Shown: positions 1 through 6,910, counted from the first letter of the stretch. The stretch is DNA of 7,083 nucleotides from Clostridia bacterium (GCA_021152595.1 JAGKVC010000219.1:1-7083), one strand, 5' to 3'. Notes: generated from the sequence alone by a model not told the origin. Made by a program: numbers and translations.

Positions 1-192
1 ATCTTCAAGAATGAACATTTACATATTTGAAAATTATCCCTAAAAAGTCGACACCTTAAAATGTTCGATGTAAAGAAAACAATGTAAAATCGATATATTC
101 ATCCTTTGACAATTATAATATCCCTATTTTCAAGCTTGTAAAATCATAACCGGTTCGATGCCTTACAGAACACATGGTTCCAGACACAGATT
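1..192. other. AT-rich intergenic stretch abutting the ATPase gene
   Basis: Positions 1-140 are strongly AT-rich with frequent stops and show no gene. From about 148 the composition changes to the mid-GC coding style of the following gene. The frame of that gene is open back to a TAA at 139-141. The intervening codons (beginning N-H-N-R-F-D-A-L-Q) read as plausible protein but contain no ATG, GTG or TTG before 193. A TTGACA at 106-111 and a TATAAT at 114-119 are present but overlap in spacing, so they do not form one standard promoter. An 8-base palindrome, AACCGGTT, lies at 148-155, close to the change in composition. I see no ribosome site before 193. Confidence 0.5.
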
Positions 193-2883
193 GTGAACGG
201 AAATCCACACAAGCGCACACCGCTGACCAACGGGTTTTCTATCCTGCAGATCGTTGTCATCAACGATCCGGTTACGGGCAGCGTCCGCACCGCTGAGGTC
301 AGCTATTGTACCGACGCGACCTATGCAGCGCGCATTCCGGCTGATGATTACATCAACGAACGATTTTTAAAGCACTTCGACCACGTTCACCGGTTGCCCG
401 GCTGCACAAAAAGTCAGGCAAATGATCTGATTGGCTTTCTGATTGCCAAAGCTCCGACAATTACGCTGACAGTATTTCCGCATCAGGGCATCAATCAACT
501 GGCAGACGGTTCAATCGTTTTCGCAACGAATCCAAACATACCGCAGATTCCACAGGATATCGTTTCGGAGAGCCAGCGTGTTCGACCGTCGCTGTCTGAT
601 ATAAATACTCTGATGCCTTTAGAACAGTTCTGGCGGGTGGTGGATGCACTGCATCCGGTCATTCAGCTTTTGCTTCTGCACCGGATTGGCAGCCTGCTGC
701 TGTTCTGGTTTGAACCGATTCAGGTCAGACCCTATTCGCTCTTGATTTATACACCCTCTGCGAGCGTAAGCGAGGAGCAATTGAGAGCTTTACTCAGCAC
801 AAACGATACTCAGCTGCATCGCATTCCGAGTATTGAAAGCAGCCGAAATGTGCTGTTGAAAGAGCTCAATTTGGTGTGGGACGGAATTGCCGTTTTTACC
901 GATTCGTCGCTTGCAGACGAATCAAACAAAGTCGAAGAACCCCTGCGCATTCTGATTAAAGAAGCAGGCGGAGATACCGGAAACGGTCGCAATTCGATTG
1001 CTTTAATTTCGAGATTCGCTCCTTATACAGCGCAGCGGATCGCGGCAGAAAACGTCCTTTCCGTCTCGATGGAAGGCGTGACGCTTGACCTTGACTGCGG
1101 GACCATCCGGCAGATCGTTCAGATTCTGGACACTGTTGTCATTCAAACGATGCTGCACATTCCGGAACATGAGCGAAATAAGTTCCTTGGTGAGTGCAGA
1201 GCACTTCCGCCTAATTGGCAGCAGTTTTTTGACAGACCGGTATCGGATTTTGCACCTTTTTTCAAGAGTGCGGAGAATTTTCTCAGAGATTTTCATCAGC
1301 ACAGTTTGCTCAGCGATTATGAGCTGAATGAACAACTGAATGCGATTTTTCAGGCAAGTCATTCGGCAGTTTCCGCAGATCAAATTATGATTCAGGACTT
1401 CGCGTCGGTTCTCTGCAAAAAAATCCGAACCGGTGAAATTGCCGCGTTGCAAAAACAGCAGCGCGTACAGATTGATCCGGAGCGAGATATACTTCTGATC
1501 GACGGCGACGACTTCTATATCCGCGGTGAACTGATCGACGGTGTTTTGCGATCAACGCAGACAGTTCATATGCGAAACAGCCTTCTCGCTGCACTGCGTC
1601 AATGTAATTTGATGCATACAACGGACGGAAACACGAAACCGATTCAGGTCTACGATCTCAACGGGAAATCTCAGCGGCTCTACTGGTACTGCATGGACGC
1701 ATCTATCTTGGATGCTGATGTACTGCATCTGATCCGCAATCTTGACAGCGAGCCGTTCTGGCTTGCTCCGGATGAAGTTCCGGAACGCGATTTTGTTCCG
1801 CTTCTGCGTGACGAATCCGGTCGGGTTGCCGGAAGAATCATTCGCCAGCAGGATGCTGAAAACAGTCATACTTACGTGACCGGACAGAGCGGCGCAGGAA
1901 AGACCTACGCTGATTGCCAGCTTATGGCGAAGATGCTTTCGCTCGGTCATCATGTAATCGTACTCGACAACAGCGACTCCACAACCTATGAGGCAATGTG
2001 CCGCAACCTGTCGAAGAAATATGTCGATGAGAATGTGGCATTTATTGACATTGATGCGGACGGTATTCCGGTTGATCTCTTCCGGATTGACCGCAATGCT
2101 GCGAAGCCGACACAGAAAAAAGTTCTGCGCGGCATCCTGACTGCCGGTGTTGGAGAGCTGAGTGCCCCGCAAAGAAACAGACTGAGCTCTGTGCTCTCGG
2201 ACATGCTTGATCTCATTGATAAGTCGGAGCCTATCCGTCCCTGCGACATCCTTGCGATGCTTCAGGAGGATGGCGCAACCTATGAAAGCCTCCGCGGCCG
2301 TCTGGAGCCGCTGCTCGAAGACATCGATGCGCTCGGCATGGCTGCACAGTCATGGGGCGAGGTTTTCCAACAGAACACTGGAAAGATCATCGTCATCCGC
2401 ACTGCATCCGGCAGCGCAGAGCACAGTGATCAGCTGATTGATATGATGCTTGCATCATTGTTCAATTACCAGAAAGAGAACCATGGCGTTCCGCTTGATA
2501 TCTTCATCGACGAGCTTCAGAACCAGAATCTCTCAACGGACAGCCCGATCTATCAGATTCTGAAAGAGGGCCGCAAGGATGGAATCGCCTTTGTCGGCGC
2601 CACACAGGATTTCTACCCGTCCAATACTGAACTCGGTAAAATCATGGGCAAGGCAGACACGCAGATCATCCTGCGTCCGACTCCGAATTCTGCCAACGCC
2701 GTCGCCGCAAATCTGCGCTTCAAGAAGGGTGACGCCGCTCGGTTCGACACCATGCAGCGCGGTGACGCGATCATCAAAACGTGTTTCTACAGCAAGGCGG
2801 AAAAACGGAACAGCCCCGCCACGCTGAGCGGCAGGCTGGTATCATTTATCGAGAACGATGCTGACGCATCGCAAAATGACTGA
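193..2883 (+). CDS. FtsK/HerA/TraG-like P-loop ATPase with a large N-terminal region, possibly 5'-truncated
   Basis: The product is an 896-residue protein. Its C-terminal third is an ATPase of the FtsK-HerA-TraG/VirD4 superfamily, whose members form ring motors that move DNA. Seen directly: Walker A GQSGAGKT at residues 564-571 (K570, T571), Walker B IFIDE ending in D773-E774, an EGRKDG segment around R794, and a GATQ sensor-type motif ending at Q805. The order and spacing suit that superfamily. Residues 1 to about 530 have no motif I can name firmly. They loosely resemble DUF927/primase-helicase-like proteins of mobile elements. A IYTPSAS segment (185-191) sits where a P-loop would be, and LVWDGIAVFTD (227-237) resembles a degraded Walker B strand. 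Signal peptides and membrane helices are not evident, so it is probably cytosolic. GTG at 193 is the only usable start, but it lacks a Shine-Dalgarno sequence and coding-like sequence continues upstream, so the 5' end may be lost. Alternatives are a plasmid or ICE mobilisation ATPase, or a defence-type HerA. The ATPase call is firm; the role is not. Confidence 0.85.
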   Translation: MNGNPHKRTPLTNGFSILQIVVINDPVTGSVRTAEVSYCTDATYAARIPADDYINERFLKHFDHVHRLPGCTKSQANDLIGFLIAKAPTITLTVFPHQGINQLADGSIVFATNPNIPQIPQDIVSESQRVRPSLSDINTLMPLEQFWRVVDALHPVIQLLLLHRIGSLLLFWFEPIQVRPYSLLIYTPSASVSEEQLRALLSTNDTQLHRIPSIESSRNVLLKELNLVWDGIAVFTDSSLADESNKVEEPLRILIKEAGGDTGNGRNSIALISRFAPYTAQRIAAENVLSVSMEGVTLDLDCGTIRQIVQILDTVVIQTMLHIPEHERNKFLGECRALPPNWQQFFDRPVSDFAPFFKSAENFLRDFHQHSLLSDYELNEQLNAIFQASHSAVSADQIMIQDFASVLCKKIRTGEIAALQKQQRVQIDPERDILLIDGDDFYIRGELIDGVLRSTQTVHMRNSLLAALRQCNLMHTTDGNTKPIQVYDLNGKSQRLYWYCMDASILDADVLHLIRNLDSEPFWLAPDEVPERDFVPLLRDESGRVAGRIIRQQDAENSHTYVTGQSGAGKTYADCQLMAKMLSLGHHVIVLDNSDSTTYEAMCRNLSKKYVDENVAFIDIDADGIPVDLFRIDRNAAKPTQKKVLRGILTAGVGELSAPQRNRLSSVLSDMLDLIDKSEPIRPCDILAMLQEDGATYESLRGRLEPLLEDIDALGMAAQSWGEVFQQNTGKIIVIRTASGSAEHSDQLIDMMLASLFNYQKENHGVPLDIFIDELQNQNLSTDSPIYQILKEGRKDGIAFVGATQDFYPSNTELGKIMGKADTQIILRPTPNSANAVAANLRFKKGDAARFDTMQRGDAIIKTCFYSKAEKRNSPATLSGRLVSFIENDADASQND

Positions 2884-2893
2884 TTTCATGTAT

Positions 2894-2918
2894 GGGCGGC
2901 GCCTTCGGGCGCCCGCCC
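2894..2918 (+). terminator. GC-rich hairpin with UUCG tetraloop after the ATPase gene
   Basis: The 5' arm GGGCGGCGCC (2894-2903), loop TTCG (2904-2907) and 3' arm GGCGCCCGCCC (2908-2918) pair completely apart from one bulged C. The C(UUCG)G loop is exceptionally stable. It starts 11 bases after the ATPase stop codon, where a terminator is expected. The downstream sequence is only moderately T-rich (a few T pairs and triplets, no run), so it may terminate weakly or mainly protect the mRNA 3' end. Confidence 0.55.
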
Positions 2919-2946
2919 AACATCTACCTTTACTATACCAAATTGC

Positions 2947-2987
2947 TGCTTGTTTGTCAAGCAAATCCGCATACATTATGCGGGATT
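2947..2987. repeat. Two tandem inverted repeats upstream of the recombinase
   Basis: The first inverted repeat is TGCTTG / CAAGCA (2947-2952 and 2958-2963) around a 5-base loop. It is followed immediately by AATCCGCATA / TATGCGGGATT (2964-2973 and 2977-2987), a 10-bp stem with one bulged G and a CAT loop. They fill the space between the ATPase hairpin and the recombinase ribosome site and overlap a promoter candidate. They could be an operator or recombinase binding site, or mRNA leader structure. No function is shown by sequence alone. Confidence 0.55.
2954..2982 (+). promoter_or_regulatory. Weak promoter candidate for the recombinase
   Basis: TTGTCA (2954-2959) is five of six to the -35 consensus. 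A 17-base spacer leads to TATGCG (2977-2982), which shares only the first three bases of TATAAT. The -10 lies inside the 3' arm of the second inverted repeat, which would allow repression by a protein bound there. The spacing is right but the -10 is poor. Confidence 0.3.
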
Positions 2988-3005
2988 CTCATACGATTTC
3001 TCGAG

Positions 3006-3076
3006 AGGAGGGAAACAATATGAAAGCAACCAAACCGCAGATCCGCAGCAGCTTCAAGGCACAGAGCTTGTACTGA
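3006..3076 (+). pseudogene. Displaced 5' end of the recombinase: perfect ribosome site and 18-codon frame
   Basis: A perfect AGGAGG (3006-3011) lies 8 bases before ATG 3020, which is ideal spacing. The frame begins MKATKPQ, ends in KAQSLY and stops at TGA 3074-3076. Recombinase-like protein (ERGWEIYDIY, then VDDGFSG) starts right at this point but in the next frame, so a +1 shift would join the two. A normal large serine recombinase has about 40-50 residues before the GWEIYD-like segment, including the nucleophile in an R-x-S motif. Here there are only about 20, with IRSS the nearest look-alike. I infer a deletion of roughly 20 codons plus a frameshift in the original start region. Alternatively it is a short leader peptide; the frame-shifted homology downstream argues against that. 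Confidence 0.6.
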
Positions 3077-3104
3077 ACGCGGCTGGGAAATCTATGACAT
3101 CTAT

Positions 3105-4532
3105 GTGGACGACGGATTCAGCGGCATTGACCGCTCCCGTCCTGCATTCAGCCGCCTGCTCCGCGACTGCGAGCAGGGCAAAATCGACATCGTTCTCTGC
3201 AAGGATCAAAGCCGCTTTTCGCGTGATACGGTCATCATCGAGCAGTATCTGAATGACAAATTTCTGGAATGGGGTATCCGGTTCATCGGTGTCGCGGACA
3301 ACGCAGACACGGACAACGAGAGCTACGGAACCATGCGCCTGTTCACCTCAGCATACAATGAAATGTACGTAAAGGACATCAGCGCAAAGATTCGCCGCAC
3401 GCTCGCCTACAAGCGCGAGCAGGGGCAGTTCATCGGCTCCTTCGCGCCCTACGGTTACCGGATCGACCCGGATGACAAGCATCATCTGATCGTCGATCCG
3501 GAGACCGCACCGGTCGTGCAGAAGATCTTTGAACTCTATGTCAGCGGCGAAGGCTACCGGCATATCGTGCAGGCGCTCAACGCGCAGGGTATCCCGAGCC
3601 CAAGCACATACAAGCGGCAGCAGGGTTCAAAGTATGTCAACTGCAATGCTGACAGCAGCAATGCACGCGGCCTCTGGACACAGTCAACCGTCAGCAAAAT
3701 CCTGACGAACGAGGTATACACAGGCACGCTGGTGCAGGGCAAATCACATCATGTCAGCTACAAGAACAAGAAGCGCAAAAAGGTCGATCCGTCTGAATGG
3801 ATCCGCATACCGGATACGCATGAGGCGATCATTGACGCGGACACATGGGCGCGGACGCAGGCGCGACTGCAAAGCAATACCCGCGTCGGGAGCCGGATGC
3901 AGGAGCTCTCGCCGCTCTCCGGAAAGGTACGCTGCGCTGTCTGCGGCAGACCGATGAAGCGCAATGTCTACTATAACACATCGCGGACGATCAAGTACTA
4001 CGGACTGCAATGCGCGACCTACAAGACCGGCGCCATGAACTGTCCGAACACCCGAACCATGAGCGGCAAGGTACTGGAACAGATGATCCTTGACGAGCTG
4101 AACAGAATCATTTCACAGTACTGTCAGTCGGACGAGATCCGATTCACAGATCTGTATGTGGAGCAGCTCAGAGAGCTGGAATCCGGCCTTGCGAAGCTCC
4201 GCGAGAAGCAGGCAGCAGCCAGGAACCGTCTGGTCGCAATGTATAAAGACAAGCTCGACGGCGCGATCTCAGCGGCGGATTACAGCCTGTTCCGCGACAG
4301 TCTCACGGCTGAGGAACACGAGACCGCAGACCGCATCAAGGCGGCGCAGAAGCAGATCGCAGACTGCCGCGAACGGATGAAAAATGCCGAGAGCCAGAAA
4401 GCCCTGATCGAGCAGTATTCGCATTTCGATCATCTTGACCGTTCCGTTGCGGATGAGTTCATCGACTACATCGAGATCGGTCTGCCGGATGATGACGGTC
4501 AGCGAGAGATACATATTCACTGGAAGCTGTGA
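3105..4532 (+). CDS. Large serine recombinase/integrase, N-terminally truncated, probably inactive
   Basis: This is the body of a large serine recombinase (TndX/TnpX or phage-integrase type), the enzymes that insert and excise elements at attachment sites. The longest open frame starts at GTG 3105 and gives 475 residues. Seen directly: the end of the catalytic domain with the FSG motif (5-7), the QSRFSRD segment with R37 and R40 of the active site, and NEMYVKDISAKI (85-96), typical of the long linker helix. The Recombinase domain runs from about 105 to 210 (APYGYRIDPD onward, then SKILTNEVYTG). A zinc ribbon uses C277-x2-C280, C303 and C313, and a coiled coil spans about 348-430. Recombinase-like sequence continues upstream of the GTG in the same frame to about 3069, but has no start codon, and no ribosome site precedes 3105. 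The catalytic serine region is absent, so strand cleavage is not expected. It shares its strand with the ATPase, 221 bases downstream, which suggests one mobile element. Confidence 0.85.
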   Translation: MDDGFSGIDRSRPAFSRLLRDCEQGKIDIVLCKDQSRFSRDTVIIEQYLNDKFLEWGIRFIGVADNADTDNESYGTMRLFTSAYNEMYVKDISAKIRRTLAYKREQGQFIGSFAPYGYRIDPDDKHHLIVDPETAPVVQKIFELYVSGEGYRHIVQALNAQGIPSPSTYKRQQGSKYVNCNADSSNARGLWTQSTVSKILTNEVYTGTLVQGKSHHVSYKNKKRKKVDPSEWIRIPDTHEAIIDADTWARTQARLQSNTRVGSRMQELSPLSGKVRCAVCGRPMKRNVYYNTSRTIKYYGLQCATYKTGAMNCPNTRTMSGKVLEQMILDELNRIISQYCQSDEIRFTDLYVEQLRELESGLAKLREKQAAARNRLVAMYKDKLDGAISAADYSLFRDSLTAEEHETADRIKAAQKQIADCRERMKNAESQKALIEQYSHFDHLDRSVADEFIDYIEIGLPDDDGQREIHIHWKL

Positions 4533-4540
4533 TCCCGATC

Positions 4541-4591
4541 AGCAAGCCGTTTCCGCCGCAGTTCTGCCGGAAACGACTTGCTTTTTTATTT
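4541..4591 (+). terminator. Strong intrinsic terminator of the recombinase
   Basis: AGCAAG (4541-4546) pairs with CTTGCT (4577-4582), and CGTTTCCG (4548-4555) pairs with CGGAAACG (4568-4575), with a single C/A mismatch between the two helices. The stem is followed by TTTTTTATTT. It starts 8 bases after the recombinase stop codon and is a textbook rho-independent terminator. Confidence 0.92.
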
Positions 4592-4641
4592 CGTATCCAA
4601 CGGAACCGTCCCGCCGACTTCATGCAGCACAGACTGCTGAT

Positions 4642-4702
4642 AATAAAAGCAGCCGCACAGTGAAGCGGACCAAGTCTAGGTCCGAAATCACTGCCGCGGC
4701 TG
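4642..4702 (-). terminator. Three-segment terminator of the minus-strand zinc-ribbon operon
   Basis: Three nested pairings form one long hairpin: CAGCCGC with GCGGCTG (4650-4656 / 4696-4702), CAGTGA with TCACTG (4658-4663 / 4688-4693), and CGGACC with GGTCCG (4666-4671 / 4679-4684). The loop is 7 bases, with small internal loops between the helices. Read on the minus strand, the stem is followed by TTTTATTA (4649-4642). It lies 65 bases past the stop codon of the minus-strand gene and faces the recombinase terminator, as expected for convergent genes. Confidence 0.8.
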
Positions 4703-4767
4703 GACATTTATCATATAACGATGAATGCGGAAAGGTCAGGGCTTATGCGTTCCGCTCCTGTATCCGC

Positions 4768-6543
4768 TCAGTGCAGATCTGTCATGATCCAGTCATGTTC
4801 TTCATGCAGATACGCATTGTTGCAGAAAGGGCATGCTTTGACATTGCGGGCATCAAAGCTGGCACCGCATGACGGACAGCTTACCGCTGCGAAAGAGAAG
4901 CCCGGATTCGTCGCCGTTCTGAGCTTCTTCCGCACATGCATCCGGTACTTGTCCGACTTGCTTATGACCTGTCCCTTCTTGTAGTGAAGGCAGTCAAGAT
5001 ACAGCGTGAGATCCGCGTCGCATACTCCGTCTGTTATTTTGCAGCTGTTTATGTTGAAATTGAAGAGCTGTGCTTCAATGATATCCGCCGCGCTGTCGGG
5101 ACACCGGCATTGACAGCAGGCAAGCTCTGTCGCGTCCTTACTGTAAACGGCCATTCTGAACAGGGCAATGGCCTTGTCACGGAAGTATTCAGATGAAAAC
5201 TCCGGATCGTGAGTTTTGATCTTGTTTGCGTTCAGCAGTGTGGAGACGGTATGTCCTCCGCCCCGCAGACCTTTTCCCATCAGGCCGAGGACCTCTAACA
5301 GCTTTTTGCCTCCAAACAGAAGGCCGCCGAACATAACGCCGCCTAAAATGCCGCCAAAGATGACGCGAAAGATAGCCGAGAACAGACTCATTTTCGCCGA
5401 ATTGTACTGATTATCAAGCAGGATGAGTATGATCGAGTAGATCATGGAAGGCAGGGTGCACACCGCGCTCAGACGGATCAGATCGCGTATATTTTTGCGT
5501 TTTCTCTGCTGCTCGTCCTCATGCTCATGGACGTTATAGTTCATGACTTTCGGATACAGCTCGCTCATCAGGAAACGCGTACCGCAGTGTTTACAGCCTG
5601 CCTGCAGTTCACCGAGTGTGGATGGCGCACCGCAGTTCGGACAGCACAATGTCATACCGTCATCCGGCTTCGATCCGTTCTTCGGTTCCAGGACCATCGT
5701 GACCAGACTGACATTGGAAGTATTCAGGCAGCGCTGATCCTGCGTGCTGACAACGCTTCTGGTCACATTCACATCACCGCCGAGAATACTGTTTGTAAAG
5801 ATCCTGTCGCTGTAATAAATACCGGTAACGTTGTTCCTGCCCGCACCTTTCTTCGGGAGCTCGCATTTCATATCAAGTCCCAGTGCATGCAGCTTCTGTT
5901 TTTGCAGCTCCAATATAAAGCGCAGATCCTGACCGGCGGCAGTGGGGAGCTCCCCGCCGCTGTACCAGTCCGCCATCTGCCTGATAAATGATTTGTACGT
6001 CGCCACAGGCAAGGAATACTCCGCGGAATTTGATCCGGATGGATTCATGTGTCCTTCTTCTTTTCGATCAGCATGCGGTAATACCACGCTGTCAGAAGCA
6101 TCAGACATCTCAGAATCGGAAAGCGGGATGGTCACTCTGGTTTCAAAGGGAACATCAACATTGAACGGTTCCTTCCGGCGGATATCGCCGTGGCCCTTCC
6201 AATAGACGGTCATGCTGCCGTTCTCGATGCCCTCAATGGTTAATTCGGCATTGTTGATCATCTCACACTCGATCACATTGAGAGCGCCCGCATTGCCGTA
6301 CTCATTGCTCGCTTCTTTCCAGACAAGTTTTCTTCCTACAAGCTCCTGGAGGCTTTTCACCTTGAGAAAGATACCATCGATCTGTTCCAGAGATGCTTTC
6401 TGACACTCAGAAGGTACCTGTACGTTTTTCGTTCTTGCATACACATTCACATACAGACTGATTCCGTCGTCCTCTTGATAAATATTGACGGTACCGCTGA
6501 CTTCGTCATAATCACAACCTGCCAGTTTGAAAAAATCTGCCAT
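4768..6543 (-). CDS. Membrane protein with two zinc ribbons and a possible Tim44-like region
   Basis: The product has 591 residues. The N-terminal part (about 1-140) is predicted soluble and rich in beta-type segments, with no motif I recognise. Zinc ribbon 1 is C301-x2-C304 ... C317-x2-C320. Two hydrophobic segments follow, about 357-376 and 388-412; the second is glycine-rich (GGILGG, FGGLLFGG), a pattern that favours tight helix packing. Residues about 447-545 begin with EFSSEYFRDKAIALF, which resembles the start of Tim44-like domains found in zinc-ribbon membrane proteins of Clostridia. They also include a cysteine cluster at 476-481. Zinc ribbon 2 is C556-x2-C559 ... C571-x2-C574, close to the C-terminus. 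There is no signal peptide. The start at 6543 follows AAAGGAG (6558-6552) by 8 bases. An in-frame ATG 11 codons earlier (6576) lacks such a site and lies within the preceding small gene. Function is unknown: it may bind partners or metals at the membrane. It is second in a two-gene operon with its own promoter and terminator. The reading frame is sure, the Tim44 likeness tentative. Confidence 0.85.
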   Translation of the reverse strand: MADFFKLAGCDYDEVSGTVNIYQEDDGISLYVNVYARTKNVQVPSECQKASLEQIDGIFLKVKSLQELVGRKLVWKEASNEYGNAGALNVIECEMINNAELTIEGIENGSMTVYWKGHGDIRRKEPFNVDVPFETRVTIPLSDSEMSDASDSVVLPHADRKEEGHMNPSGSNSAEYSLPVATYKSFIRQMADWYSGGELPTAAGQDLRFILELQKQKLHALGLDMKCELPKKGAGRNNVTGIYYSDRIFTNSILGGDVNVTRSVVSTQDQRCLNTSNVSLVTMVLEPKNGSKPDDGMTLCCPNCGAPSTLGELQAGCKHCGTRFLMSELYPKVMNYNVHEHEDEQQRKRKNIRDLIRLSAVCTLPSMIYSIILILLDNQYNSAKMSLFSAIFRVIFGGILGGVMFGGLLFGGKKLLEVLGLMGKGLRGGGHTVSTLLNANKIKTHDPEFSSEYFRDKAIALFRMAVYSKDATELACCQCRCPDSAADIIEAQLFNFNINSCKITDGVCDADLTLYLDCLHYKKGQVISKSDKYRMHVRKKLRTATNPGFSFAAVSCPSCGASFDARNVKACPFCNNAYLHEEHDWIMTDLH

Positions 6544-6544
6544 T

Positions 6545-6703
6545 TTATTTTCTCCTTTGTCGTATACGCACAGCAAACATTGTGCCGGCTTGCTTCAGAT
6601 TTCCGTGATCTATCAGCCGGAAATCTTCCTTCTGACGCGAAATGCGCTGAATGTGTGAGTGCTTTTCAGGAATTGTCAATTCAATTTTTTTCAGCATATT
6701 CAT
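6545..6703 (-). CDS. Small basic protein of 52 residues, coupled to the zinc-ribbon gene
   Basis: The small frame starts at ATG 6703 (MNMLKKIELT...) and ends at TAA 6547-6545 (...RIRQRRK). AAGGGG (6718-6713) stands 9 bases upstream of the ATG, and the promoter's expected transcript start is about 40 bases upstream. Only one base (6544) separates the stop from the ATG of the zinc-ribbon protein. The ribosome site of that gene lies inside the last codons of this one, so translation is probably coupled. The product is lysine- and arginine-rich, has no cysteines, and has no membrane helix or signal peptide. An ATG at codon 3 is a second possible start. I recognise no family. It could be a real small partner protein, or a leader frame whose translation opens the next start. 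Promoter, ribosome site, frame and spacing all agree. Confidence 0.65.
   Translation of the reverse strand: MNMLKKIELTIPEKHSHIQRISRQKEDFRLIDHGNLKQAGTMFAVRIRQRRK
6552..6558 (-). promoter_or_regulatory. Ribosome binding site that fixes the zinc-ribbon gene start
   Basis: AAAGGAG on the minus strand is 8 bases before ATG 6543, which decides for this start over the upstream in-frame ATG at 6576. The site doubles as codons of the small gene that ends at 6545. Confidence 0.8.
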
Positions 6704-6748
6704 TGTTTTATGCCCCTTATTCAGACATGATCAGAATGGAATCGTATT

Positions 6749-6777
6749 ATTATACCACACCCAGGCAAAAAAGTAAA
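6749..6777 (-). promoter_or_regulatory. Extended -10 promoter of the minus-strand operon
   Basis: On the minus strand, TTTACT (6777-6772) is followed by exactly 17 bases and then a perfect TATAAT (6754-6749). TGG precedes it directly, giving the extended -10 TGnTATAAT. Transcription should start near 6742, leaving a leader of about 40 bases before the small gene. A direct repeat of GATTCG (6782-6787 and 6795-6800) lies just upstream of the -35 and might bind a regulator. Confidence 0.82.
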
Positions 6778-6881
6778 GAGGGATTCGAAGATATGATTCG
6801 TCAAGCAGGACAGACCTGCTCTTGCCGATCATCATCCGTCCTGCGCTGTTCACATATCATTGCTTACAATAGATTTCATAC

Positions 6882-6910
6882 TTGACAAAATCAGAAAAAT
6901 ATGCTGTGAT
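6882..6910 (+). promoter_or_regulatory. Plus-strand promoter candidate in the right intergenic stretch
   Basis: A perfect TTGACA (6882-6887) is followed by a 17-base A-rich spacer and TGTGAT (6905-6910), four of six to TATAAT, then an A-rich stretch. No gene follows within the window, so it would drive either an untranslated RNA ending near the hairpins or a gene further right. Confidence 0.4.

Noticed and set aside
106..119. TTGACA and TATAAT as a promoter for the ATPase gene
   Set aside because: Only two bases separate the boxes. No TATAAT-like box lies 16-19 bases after TTGACA, and no good -35 lies upstream of TATAAT.
1552..2172. 206-codon open frame on the minus strand inside the ATPase gene
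   Set aside because: It lies opposite the well-supported ATPase motifs and has no recognisable domain, so it is a shadow frame.
3068..3077. Programmed +1 frameshift joining the 18-codon frame to the recombinase
   Set aside because: TAC-TGA does not allow good re-pairing after slippage, and there is no stimulating Shine-Dalgarno sequence as in prfB. The catalytic segment would still be missing.
4435..4872. 145-codon plus-strand frame across the recombinase end and terminators
   Set aside because: It runs through two strong terminator hairpins and overlaps two real genes, with arbitrary composition.
6541..6576. Longer start for the zinc-ribbon protein at ATG 6576
   Set aside because: It adds 11 residues without a ribosome site and overlaps the small gene, whereas ATG 6543 has AAAGGAG at 8 bases.
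6475..6885. 136-codon plus-strand frame at the right
   Set aside because: It is antisense to the zinc-ribbon gene start, the small gene and their promoter, and I see no family features.
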